64,000 bases of DNA from CAWAYH01 sp963786195. Its GTDB lineage: Bacteria; Acidobacteriota; Vicinamibacteria; Vicinamibacterales; 2-12-FULL-66-21. A model generated the notes under the pieces. That model saw only the letters and a program-made list of their open reading frames with translations, ran no database searches and had not been told where the DNA came from. The DNA lies in contig CAWAYH010000006.1 in the NCBI GenBank assembly GCA_963786195.1, positions 1,054,001 to 1,118,000 on the forward strand. The letters run 5' to 3'. A program made the position numbers and the translations under genes. Shown piece by piece: positions 1-9,851 of this stretch (position 1 is its first letter; every line of letters begins with the position of its first letter).

Positions 1-82
1 CCGTCGCAATCGCCGCGCGCTCGCCGGCCGCCTGGACGCGCCGGACAGCGTCGAGGATGCGCTCGGTTTCCCTCCGGTCCAC
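1..82 (-). CDS. Possible N-terminus of an XdhC/CoxI-family protein (partial, runs off the window)
   Basis: A GTG at 82-80 opens a frame that stays open to the window edge and encodes about 27 residues beginning VDRRETERILDAVRRVQ. The opening resembles the N-terminal helix of XdhC-type factors, which help insert the sulfurated molybdenum cofactor into xanthine dehydrogenase-like enzymes, followed by an AAIATV stretch typical of them. An in-frame TAA lies two codons upstream, so GTG is the earliest start. There is no clear Shine-Dalgarno. With so few residues the assignment is tentative; it could be a chance frame. Confidence 0.33.
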   Translation of the reverse strand, partial: MDRRETERILDAVRRVQAAGERAAIAT

Positions 83-130
83 GGATTAACGATGGCACAA
101 ATGCTGGGCGGTGGACAAATGGTGATGCCA

Positions 131-176
131 GGTTGTCGGTTATCGGTTGTCGGTTGTCGGTTATCGGTTGTCGGTT
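131..176. repeat. Heptamer tandem repeat (GGTTGTC/GGTTATC)
   Basis: Six and a half head-to-tail copies of a 7-bp unit, alternating GGTTGTC and GGTTATC in a pattern that also reads as a 21-bp higher-order unit. It sits just downstream of the stop codon of the hydrolase gene at 182-2165. Seen directly in the sequence; function unknown. Confidence 0.8.
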
Positions 177-181
177 CGTCG

Positions 182-2165
<1,984 letters not shown>

Positions 2166-2183
2166 GCTGGTGCTCCTTCTCTA

Positions 2184-2317
2184 GTCCGAGGGGCTTCGCC
2201 CCTCGGACTCCCCGACACGCTCTCTCGCGCGCCGCTTCGCCGGCGCGCTCCGGTCGCGTGGCTCGCTCGCCATGCTCGCTCGCGCCGTGGAACGAGCGGC
2301 AGGTTCATGAGACAGCT
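2184..2317 (-). repeat. Interspersed repeat family A, copy 1 (with perfect 11-bp hairpin)
   Basis: About 135 bp. It starts with a perfect hairpin at 2184-2208 (11-bp stem GTCCGAGGGGC, 3-nt loop), followed by a GC-rich core (complement reads GAGCGAGCATGGCGAGCGAG and CCACGCGACCGGAGCGCGCC) and ends at the complement of AGCTGTCTCATGAACCTGCC. Two further copies lie at 45985-46167 and 60133-60271 in the opposite orientation. It has no coding frame of its own. Here it lies just upstream of the hydrolase gene at 182-2165. Confidence 0.85.
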
Positions 2318-2363
2318 ACCAGATGCCGAGCATTCTGCCTGAACCGCTGACGGAAGACCAGAG

Positions 2364-2404
2364 CCGCGGATCACACGGACATCACGGATCGGAATGGTGA
2401 GACT
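2364..2404. repeat. Interspersed repeat B, copy 1
   Basis: A 40-bp stretch opening CCGCGGATCACACGGA and ending with a GATCGG..TGGTGAGA block. It is about 80 percent identical by eye to 40993-41032, directly after the DUF2207 gene. It abuts the point where the glycinamide-ligase-like pseudogene (2406-2999) stops resembling its family. Confidence 0.6.
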
Positions 2405-2405
2405 A

Positions 2406-2999
2406 CTCCCGCAGGTGAAGGGAAACGGCGGCACCACGATCCGGACGCCGACCTGGAATCCGCTCCTGGCGCGAAACCGCGTCATGGTCCCTTCGGCAAT
2501 CTTGTGGAGCACCTCCGAGATCGGCGTGATCAACCCTTCCTGCTGGATGCTGATCGTGGGATAGCCGAACCGCGACGTGAACTCCAGCGGATAGATCCCG
2601 TTGCTGTTGACGATGCAGTTGACTTGACGAACGCTATCGCGTCGTCGAACGACGTGAAGTTCTCCTGCGGGATGATCGAGACACCGGCGTTCTTCAGCTC
2701 GCTCTGCCCGAAGCCGCGATCGTCCTCCAGCCGACGTTGTAAGGGGTGCCGCCGACCACGAGCTTGCCGGCCTTGCGCAGGCGATCGGCGTGCGTCCCCT
2801 GCCCCAGCACGTCGTCGAACACTACGACGTCGGCCCAGTCGACGTCCGCTTCCCAGTTGTCGCTCTTGGGCACGAAGCCGTCGGCGATCTCCTTTTCAGC
2901 GGGATCGTTGATGTAGAACCTGACGTCGTGGCCTTCTTTGACGACCTCCCAGGCGGTATCCGCGATGAGGCCATCGAGCGAAACGAACAGGTACTTCAT
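2406..2999 (-). pseudogene. Decayed phosphoribosylamine-glycine ligase (ATP-grasp) -like gene
   Basis: The ATG at 2999 begins MKYLFVSLDGLIADTAWEVV, then VVFDDVLGQGTHADRLRKAG and VVGGTPY, which match the N-terminal domain of GARS/PurD-like ATP-grasp proteins. Near 2727 the frame must shift for the sequence to continue as RLEDDRGFGQSELKNAG and AIAFVK. Near 2640 it jumps straight to CIVNSNGIYPLEFTSRFGYP, a motif that belongs well over a hundred residues further on, so the ATP-grasp centre is deleted. It then reads QVGVRIVVPPFPF and ends at repeat B. Frameshift, internal deletion and lost C-terminus make this a true pseudogene. It follows the ferritin gene by 18 bp on the same strand, so it was probably the second gene of that operon. 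Confidence 0.8.
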
Positions 3000-3017
3000 G
3001 ACGTGCGCGCGATCGGG

Positions 3018-3479
3018 CTAGCGCTTCTTCGACGACGACACGTCGGGCACGTTCTCGCCGAGCGCGGTGGCGAGATCCACCTGGTGTTCCTGCTCCTGTC
3101 GCAGGATCTCGCGGATGTCCTCGGCGATCGCGTATTCGTGGAGCGCTTCGCAGTCGCGGACGCGCTCGCGATAGTTGCGGACGGTGTCGTTCTCGTTCTG
3201 CAGGTCGGCGCGGAGCATTTCCCTGGCGTCCTCGGACAGTGTGACGGGCAGCGCGGTGGCCGTCGGCATTCCGCCCAGGTAGTCGATATGCTTGGCGATC
3301 TTCAGCGCATGCTGCAGCTCCTCGCCGGCGTGGACCTCCAGTTCAGCCGCGATGTTCATGTACTCGGCGCCCTTCAGGACCTGTGAATAGACGACGTACG
3401 CGATGATGGCCTGATACTCGCGCGCGAGGTCCTCGTTGAGTCGCTTGATCAGCTGCTGGCGTGTCATGGCTTTCGGCAT
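3018..3479 (-). CDS. Ferritin-like / bacterioferritin-type protein
   Basis: 153-residue all-helical protein of the ferritin-like superfamily. Helix 1 carries LAREYQAIIAYVVYSQ (Glu21), helix 2 AELEVHAGEELQHALKIAKHI (Glu53/54, His57), and the last helices EYAIAEDIREILRQEQEHQ, giving the paired Glu and ExxH pattern of a di-iron site. There is no signal peptide, so it acts in the cytoplasm in iron storage or oxidative-stress protection. The tail is basic (SSSKKR). Its length suits a bacterioferritin- or DPS-like member; I see no clear heme-ligand Met. The gene is intact and lies upstream of the GARS-like pseudogene. Confidence 0.85.
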   Translation of the reverse strand: MPKAMTRQQLIKRLNEDLAREYQAIIAYVVYSQVLKGAEYMNIAAELEVHAGEELQHALKIAKHIDYLGGMPTATALPVTLSEDAREMLRADLQNENDTVRNYRERVRDCEALHEYAIAEDIREILRQEQEHQVDLATALGENVPDVSSSKKR

Positions 3480-3576
3480 CGGACTGACTCCTTCCCGTCA
3501 CGTGAACGCTCCGCGCATCGTACTCCATCAATGCGCGGGTCGCTCGGGCACACCACTTGCTTCGTTCACGCGTGCC

Positions 3577-4687
3577 ATGCGCTCTACTTCCTCCAAGCTC
3601 GTCCGCTACGCCGTCGTCGGCCTGGGCCACATCGCGCAGAACGCGGTCCTTCCGGCGTTCGCGCACGCGCGGCGCAACTCGCGGCTCGCGGCGCTCGTCA
3701 GCGATGATCCTCGCAAGCTGAAAGCCCTCGTCGAAGAAGTACCGGGTGAAAAACACCTTACTCGTACAGTCGGTTCGAGGAGTGCCTGGAGCAGGTCGAT
3801 GCGGTGTATATCGCCCTGCCGAACTCCATGCACGCGGAGTTCACGATTCGCGCCGCAAATGCAGGTGTGCACGTGCTTTGCGAGAAGCCGCTGGCCGTCA
3901 CCGCCGACGAGTGCCAGCAGATGATCGACGCGTGCCGGGAGGCCGGCGTCAAGCTGATGACGGCGTACCGCCTGCATTTCGAGCCGGTCAACCTGAAAGC
4001 GATCGATCTGGTCCGTCAGGGCCGCCTGGGCGAGCCCAAGTACTTCAACTCGTCGTTCTCGATGCGGGTGCGGCCGGGCGACATCCGCACTCGGCGCGAT
4101 ACCGGTGGAGGAACGCTCTACGACATCGGCGTGTATTGCATCAATGCGGCCCGCTATCTGTTTCGGGCTGAGCCGATGGAGGTCATGGCGATCTCGGTCA
4201 ACAGCGTCCCTGAAACGCTCGGTGAGATTGACGAGTCCACGGGTGCCCTGCTGCGGTTCGAGGGCGAGAAGGTCGCGTCATTCGTGACGAGCTTCAACGC
4301 GGCCGACGTTGCAACCTACACGATCGTCGGGACCAAGGGCCGCCTCGACGTCGACCCGGCCTACGAGTATGCCGAGGGGCTTGCGTACACGCTCACCGTG
4401 AATGGCAAAACGACGCGGAAGCGGGTCGGTCGAAGCGGGATCAGTTCGCAGCGGAACTGCTCTACTTCTCCGACTGCATCCTCAGGAATCGCACGCCCGA
4501 GCCGTCGGGTGAGGAAGGCCTGCAGGACGTGCGTATCGTGCAGGCCCTCTACGAGTCGGCGGAGACCGGCAAGGCGGTGCAGATTCCCCCGTTCGAACGG
4601 TCGCAGCGGCCGGACGGGCGCCAGCGCATCGAACGACCGCCCGTGAGGGAGCCCGACCTCATCGGCGTGAAGAGCCCGAGCAGGTAA
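3577..4687 (+). CDS. Gfo/Idh/MocA family NAD(P)-dependent oxidoreductase, three frameshifts
   Basis: Glucose-fructose-oxidoreductase-like protein of about 370 residues. The ATG at 3577 starts MRSTSSKLVRYAVVGLGHIA, a Rossmann GxGxxA motif. The conserved CEKPLAVT segment (sugar-dehydrogenase EKP) and GGGTLYDIGVYCINAAR (the catalytic DxGxH-like region, here DIGVYC) follow. The protein path needs shifts near 3735, near 3765 (to YSRFEECLEQVDAVYIALPNS) and near 4433 (to RDQFAAELLYFSDCIL), ending at TAA 4685-4687. The total length is one base over a codon multiple. No signal peptide is visible. Three indels in 1.1 kb could mean a pseudogene or local sequence errors. Substrate unknown. Confidence 0.78.
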
Positions 4688-4742
4688 GGGTCAGATCTTG
4701 TAGACCCCTCTTACTTCTGTTGCGGTTTCAGTTGGGCTCCGG

Positions 4743-5992
4743 TCAACTGGCGATGGCCGCGAGCGTCGTCTGCGCGGCATTCAGCCCGAGACGGAAGTCC
4801 TTGTCGGTGAACGTCGTGAACACGTCCGTGGGCTGATGCCAGTGCGGATCCCAGCCGAAGCCGATGTGATCCCGCCGCTCGTTCTCGCGCATGCTGATCG
4901 CCGGTACGTCGTCCTGGAACGGCACGGAATCAGTACTCTGCATGTATTTCCCGACGTTGGCGGGATAGTCGGTGGCATAGCGGAAGTTGGCTTCCTTGAA
5001 GAGCCATGCCAGCTTCTGCGACTCTGACGCCATCTTGGAGTTTTCCTGGAATTCGATGTTGACGTCGGCTTCGCGGCGCTGTTCCGCATTCAGTTTGCCG
5101 TCCGGACCCGGCATACCGTGGTCGAACATCATCATGTCGTGCTGAACCATGCCGAGCCATTTCGGTTCGGGGAATTTTCCGGATCCGGGCGGATCTCCTT
5201 TCCCTGCAGCGGCCGGCGCTGCTCGACGTACGCGCGGCTGCCGCGCAACCCGCCTTCTTCGCCGTTCCAGAGCGCGAAGCGAATCGACCGCTCGGTCTCG
5301 ACTTCCGGTGAGTTGAAGATGCGCGCGAGCTCCATCACGATCGCCGTGCCCGAACCATCGTCATTCGCCGCCTGGCCGTAGCCGATGCCGTCCATGTGGG
5401 CGCCGATGATGTACATCTCGCCGGGGATCTTCGAGCCGATCTTCGTGCAGTAGACCTCTTCACGCGGTTCGGGCAGCACCGGACCCATGTTCAGCTCGCG
5501 GAGCTTCACGTCCGGCTGCGCGTTGGGATCGTTGTTGACCCCGGTCCGGCCGCCGAAGCCTTTTCCGCCGGCGCCGCGTCGAACCGGATCGTCCGGCGTG
5601 CCCGCCGGAACGCGCGCGGGATCGCCACCGCGACCTGCGCCGCCTCGTCCTGCGCCACCCCCTCGATTTCCGCCGCCGCCGGTTCCGCGCGCCACGACCT
5701 CGTACTTGATGCGCTCGGTATTCGTACAGCCGTAACTCTTCAGTTGCGCTTCGATCCAGTCGACCGCTTTCCGGTTACGTTCGGTCCCTTCGCGGCGATC
5801 GCCGAACTGCGTCAGTCCTTTTATCGTGGCCTTGTATTTCTCGAGGTCGAGGCGAGAGACGAGCATCCGAACCGGATCGTCCGCCGCCCGTGCCGCTGGC
5901 TGCGGCGGCTGCGGCTCCTGCCGCGCGGCGACGATGCTGAGTGAGCCCACGACGAGCGCCGTGGCAAGGACAGTCCTGCGGCCAAGTAGCAT
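4743..5992 (-). CDS. Secreted M28-family zinc aminopeptidase, one frameshift
   Basis: The ATG at 5992, with AGGGGGA six bases upstream, begins MLLGRRTVLATALVVGSLSIVAA, a signal peptide. The M28 core is clear: GAHMDGIGYGQAANDDGSG (His199, Asp211/212), NGEEGGLRGSRAY (Glu245/246), a later Asp in FDHGMPG and the last zinc ligand in DPHWHQPTDVF. This gives a co-catalytic di-zinc exopeptidase exported to the envelope. A glycine/arginine-rich insert (about residues 103-125) is unusual. Near 5170 the frame must gain one base in an AATTCCCC run for EPKWLGMVQHDMM to follow ENSP/ENFP. The stop is TGA at 4743-4745. Confidence 0.87.
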
Positions 5993-6030
5993 CACGTTCC
6001 CCCTGGCCGCGTAGTGTAACGTGTCCGTAG

Positions 6031-6178
6031 ACAGGAGAAACGGAGAAGGGAGGAAAAAACAACAGGAGAAAGGGAGAAAGGGAGAACCCTTGATCAAAAA
6101 GCCTTTGATCAAAGGCCTCCCTTACTCCCTTCCTCCTGTAGGTTTTCTCCTTTCTCCTGTAGGTTTTCTCCCTTTCTC
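6031..6178. repeat. Polypurine/polypyrimidine inverted repeat with central TTGATCAA palindromes
   Basis: The left half (6031-6088) is almost pure purine on the top strand (AGGAGAAAGGGAGAAAGGGAG). The right half (6115-6178) is the pyrimidine counterpart and contains a 20-bp direct duplication (TCCTGTAGGTTTTCTCCTT twice). The centre holds TTGATCAAA...TTTGATCAA. It separates two same-strand genes (DUF937-OmpA and M28 peptidase). It may act as a terminator or form triplex/H-DNA; that role is inference. Confidence 0.75.
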
Positions 6179-7391
6179 AGCGGGCGGTCACCCGCACCGC
6201 CACCCGTCGATTCTTCGCACGGCCGTCGGTCGTCGCGTTGTCTGCGATCGGGTGCTGGTCGCCGTACCCTTCAGCCTCGATCCGATCGCTGCCCACGCCC
6301 TGGTTGCGCAGCTCGGCCATCACGCTCTCCGCGCGAGCCTGCGACAGCCGCAGGTTGGCCCCCGGGTCGCCGGAATTGTCCGTGTAGCCGCCGATCTTCA
6401 CGCGGACCGGAGGGTAGGCCTTGATGATCGCCGCGATGTTGGACAGCTGCTCGCGCGAATCGGCTCGTAGATTCGCGGAATCGGTTTCGAAGTTGATCCG
6501 ATCGAATTCGAACCAGCTGTCGCGGTCGACGGGGCGAGCGCTCTCGATGAACTCGAGCAGCCTGGTCTCGGTGCTGGCGGCCGGGAAGCGCAGGCTCGTG
6601 CCGTCCGGCAGCGCGCGCGACAGGTAGCCGGTTGTGCCGATCGCGCCAGGCGTGGCGCCACGATCGATCCCGCGATCCGTTCGCGCGAACAGCGCATATA
6701 GCGCCCCGAGCGCGAGCAGCCCGAAGATCGCCGCCGCGATCCAGGTTCCTGTCGACTTGACGGGCGCCGCCACGGCTGTCGCCGCGCGATCCGCCGTTTC
6801 CCAACCCGCTGCCGCTTTCCCGCCCACCCTCGCGGCGTCGTCGACGAGGCCGGTGCCGGCGGACAGGAGGCTCGAGAGACTTGCCGGTAACATGGCGGCC
6901 AGCGGCGCGCGCTCGGCGGCCAGCCGCCTGCCGAAGGCCACCGGATCGAGGTTCTCCCGCCTCACGAGGCGGCTCAGATACCCGAGGACGGTCGGCAGTG
7001 CGAGCGCGAGAAGCGACGAGGCGGTGGTCGACTTGATGCCCGCGGCGCTTGCGATCGCGCTCGAGATGTTCTGGGTGTTCTTCCCGAACAGCAGAGAGCG
7101 AAGCCTGGCGAACGGGCCGGCCTCTTCCACCGCGGGGATCGCGCGGGTGAAGACCTTGTCGGGCTCGTCGAGGAGGGCCACTTCCGCGGGCGCGTCGCGG
7201 ACGATGTTGAACAGATCGCGCGTGAACTGCGGGTCGGCCGCGCGCGTGACGAGGGGCGCCATCACGGCCGCGACGGCCGCCGTCAGTCCCTTGTTGATGG
7301 CGGAACCGGACTCGCCGTACAACTCGCCCGCTCTTGCGAGCACTGAGGGGCCGAGGGATCGAGTGAGCGTTTCAAGAATCGAGGCAGACAT
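6177..7391 (-). CDS. DUF937-OmpA fusion protein
   Basis: 404 residues. The N-terminal about 190 residues (SILETLTRSLGPSVLARAGEL... through AGIKSTTASSLLALALPTVLGYL) form a DUF937 domain, a helical domain of unknown function. A single membrane helix (WIAAAIFGLLALGALYALF, about 225-245) follows, then a C-terminal OmpA-type peptidoglycan-binding domain with FDRINFETDSANL, GGYTDNSGDPGANLRLSQAR and GYGDQHPIADN. The architecture suggests an inner-membrane protein whose OmpA domain touches the cell wall while the DUF937 part stays cytoplasmic. It is divergent from the cytochrome operon at 7646, with palindromes in between. Intact; ATG with AGGAG upstream. Confidence 0.88.
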   Translation of the reverse strand: MSASILETLTRSLGPSVLARAGELYGESGSAINKGLTAAVAAVMAPLVTRAADPQFTRDLFNIVRDAPAEVALLDEPDKVFTRAIPAVEEAGPFARLRSLLFGKNTQNISSAIASAAGIKSTTASSLLALALPTVLGYLSRLVRRENLDPVAFGRRLAAERAPLAAMLPASLSSLLSAGTGLVDDAARVGGKAAAGWETADRAATAVAAPVKSTGTWIAAAIFGLLALGALYALFARTDRGIDRGATPGAIGTTGYLSRALPDGTSLRFPAASTETRLLEFIESARPVDRDSWFEFDRINFETDSANLRADSREQLSNIAAIIKAYPPVRVKIGGYTDNSGDPGANLRLSQARAESVMAELRNQGVGSDRIEAEGYGDQHPIADNATTDGRAKNRRVAVRVTAR

Positions 7392-7453
7392 GAAGGTTGG
7401 CTCCTGCCCGGGGGTGGTGGAACGGCTTCCCCCAAAGCTGTCGTTGATCAAAC

Positions 7454-7516
7454 GCGGTACCGCATGACCTGCCTGTAAAATCGCGTCGATCGACCAACCT
7501 CGGCGGTAATTACCGC
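7454..7516. promoter_or_regulatory. Two palindromes sharing a GCGGTA half-site (candidate operators)
   Basis: In the 255-bp divergent region between the OmpA-like gene and the cytochrome operon there are two perfect palindromes: GCGGTACCGC (7454-7463) and GCGGTAATTACCGC (7503-7516). Both use the half-site GCGGTA, which is what a dimeric repressor site would show. No matching regulator is identifiable here. Confidence 0.45.
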
Positions 7517-7645
7517 GCGATATCGTGAGGCTGACACGCCCAGTCGCGGAGGGGCCGAATCCTCTACAATGCCCCTGACGCGCGAAGCCCAGCCGATGGA
7601 CCGGCGCCTGATGCGGCAACCTGCCGTTCGCGAAGGAGCGGACTG

Positions 7646-8514
7646 ATGCGACGACCCAGGCCAGAGACACGCAGACTCGTGATCGCCTTCGCTGCCGCGC
7701 TCGTCGCACTGATCGGATCGTTCGCGATGGTCCGCGCACAGCAGAGCCAGCCGGCTGACGCGCCCAAGCCGATGCTGCCCGTGGCCGCAAGCTCGGTGGC
7801 CACACACCCTGAGCTCTACCTGGGGGAGACCGTGTCCATGATGGGCACAGTCGATCAGAGCTTCTCGCGATCCATCTTCTCGATCGATCAGGACAAGACC
7901 AAATCGACCGGCAACGATGTCCTCGTGCTGGCGCCGACGCTCAACGGCGCCGTGGTTCCCAACACCTACGTCACCGTGGTCGGCCAGGTCATGCGGTTCG
8001 ATCCCGTGGAGATTGCCGGCAAGATGAAAGAGTTCACGCTGGACCTCACCCCCGAGGTCGTCGCGAAGTACGCGGCCGGCCCGCCGTGCTCGCGACCGCC
8101 GTCATCAATTCTGGCCTGGTCGATCTGGCCAAGCGCCTGCCCACGCCGATGACGCCCGAGGAAGAAGCGTTCGACAAGGTCATGAAGCGGGTCGGCCCAG
8201 CCTTCACCGCATTGCGGCAGGCCGTTGCGGCGACGACCGCCGAGACGGCGAAGGAACCCACCGGCGTGCTGAAGCAGGCCTTTGCCGAAGTCGAGACGTT
8301 CTGGAAGTCACGAGCGAAGACGGACGCGATCGGCTGGACGCAGGACGCGCGAAAGCAGGTCGAATCGATCGAGCGCGGCGCCGGGAGCGGAGACTGGGAA
8401 ACGGTCAAGGCTGCGTCAACGAGCCTTGGACTGGCGTGCCAGAACTGCCACGCGGCGTATCGCGAGCGGTTCGACGACGGGACCTACCGAATCAAGGCGG
8501 GAACCGTAAAGTAA
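7646..8514 (+). CDS. Secreted OB-fold-like / cytochrome c'-type protein, one frameshift
   Basis: The ATG at 7646, with AAGGAG just upstream, gives a signal peptide (LVIAFAAALVALIGSFAMVRA). Residues about 45-135 (YLGETVSMMGTVDQ... VPNTYVTVVGQVMRFDP) look like a small OB-fold beta-domain. A frame change near 8078 (one base in the GGCCGGCCC run) then continues as RPAVLATAVINSGLVDLAKR and a helical region ending ACQNCHAAYRERFDDGTYRI, a C-terminal CxxCH heme-c site as in cytochrome c'. The second frame alone would have no signal peptide, so one gene is more likely than two. Probably a periplasmic electron carrier. The stop overlaps the next start (TAATG), so the pair is translationally coupled. 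Confidence 0.78.
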
Positions 8515-9845
8515 TGTCGCGCATGCGTTCGATTCCATCGGTCCTGACGTGGCTCTGGCTCGCGAGCGTCGCGCTGGGCGCGGCCGACTGGCCGCACTGG
8601 CGGGGCCCCGGTGCGAGCGGCGTGTCGCCGGATGACGTCCTCCCGACGCGGTGGAGCGCTGCAGAGCAGGTCGCGTGGAAGGCGCCAGTCGCGGGAGCGG
8701 GCATCTCCACGCCGATCGTGAGCGGCGATCTGGTCTTCGTGACGTCTCAAGTCGGCTCCGGCGTGCGGCGGCCGGGCAACCATCCCCGGCTCGTCCAGGG
8801 CGCTGACGCGGCGACGCAGGGTGAGCGGGCGCTCGACACCGGGCGCGCGACCGATCCTTCGAAAACCGTGTTCGTGGTCGAGGCGTTCGGACGACGCGAT
8901 GGCGCACGGCGCTGGGAGCATCGGACGGAAGCGGAGGGGTCGCTCACGCCGGTTCACGACAAGCACAACCTCGCCTCGCCGAGCCCCGTCACCGACGGCA
9001 CGCTGGTGTTCGCGTGGTTCGGCACCGGTCAGCTGCTCGCGCTCGATCGGAAGGGCGCGGTGGTCTGGCAGCGCCACCTGGGCAAGGAGATCGGCCCCTT
9101 CGACATTCAGTGGGGACATGCCAGCTCGCCCGTGCTCTTCAACGACCTGCTGATTCTGCTGTGCGATCAACCGTCGGGCTCGTACCTGATCGGCCTCGAC
9201 AAGGCCACCGGCAAGCAGCGCTGGAAAGCGGATCGCGGGCAGGGGCGTTCCTCCTACAGCACACCGCTCGTCGTCGAGGGCGCGTTCGGCACGGAGCTGA
9301 TCGTCAACTCCAGCGAGCGTCTCGACGCGTACGATCCGCGAACCGGCGCGCTGCTGTGGCACGTCGGCGAGTCGAACAGGTTTCCGATTCCGTCCCCTGT
9401 GTTTCACGACGGCGTCATCTACGCGAGCCGCGGCTATCGCAGCGGACCGTATATGGCTCTCAAGCCCGGCGGACGCGGCGACATCACGGCGACCCACGTC
9501 CGCTGGATCGTCCCGACGGGCGCGCCCTACGTGTCGTCACTGCTCTACTACGACGGCGCGGTCTACATGGCGAACGACGTCGGCGTGTTGACGGCCGTCA
9601 ACGCCGCGACCGGAGAGCGGCTCTGGCAGGAGCGGGTCGACGGGGTCTTCTCGGCGTCGCCCGTGGCCGGCGGTGGTCACGTGTATTTCGTGAGCGAGAA
9701 CGGTGAGACGGTCGTGATCAAAGCCGGCCGGACGCCGCAGATCGTCGCGCGCAACGCGATCGGCGAGCGATCCGTCGCGTCGCCGGCGCTCTCCAACGGG
9801 CAGATATTCCTCCGGACCGATGCGCACGTCATCTGCATCGGCCGC
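8514..9845 (+). CDS. PQQ-like beta-propeller protein (no in-frame stop at the expected end)
   Basis: Starts at ATG 8514-8516 within TAATG after the cytochrome gene. There is a signal peptide (SVLTWLWLASVALGAA), then DWPHWRGPGASGVSP and repeated propeller blades with A/T-W-motifs (LLALDRKGAVVWQRHL, LIGLDKATGKQRWKA, LDAYDPRTGALLWHV, LTAVNAATGERLWQ). This is the outer-membrane-protein/PQQ-like eight-blade fold; no dehydrogenase metal or PQQ residues are evident, so it may be a scaffold. Family similarity ends at ATDAHVICIG-like residues near 9845, but the frame stays open antisense to the next gene until 11249. A one-base shift would meet TGA near 9865, so a lost stop through an indel is likely. 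Confidence 0.8.
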
Positions 9846-9851
9846 GCGCGC

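Noticed and set aside
131..176. CRISPR or phage attachment site
   Set aside because: The units are contiguous 7-mers without spacers; no integrase or tRNA nearby.
6031..6178. CRISPR-like array
   Set aside because: The repeats are low-complexity and not evenly spaced, with no spacers or cas genes.
8086..8514. Separate cytochrome gene starting at ATG 8086
   Set aside because: It would have no signal peptide, and its sequence directly continues the preceding frame, so a single frameshifted gene is more likely.
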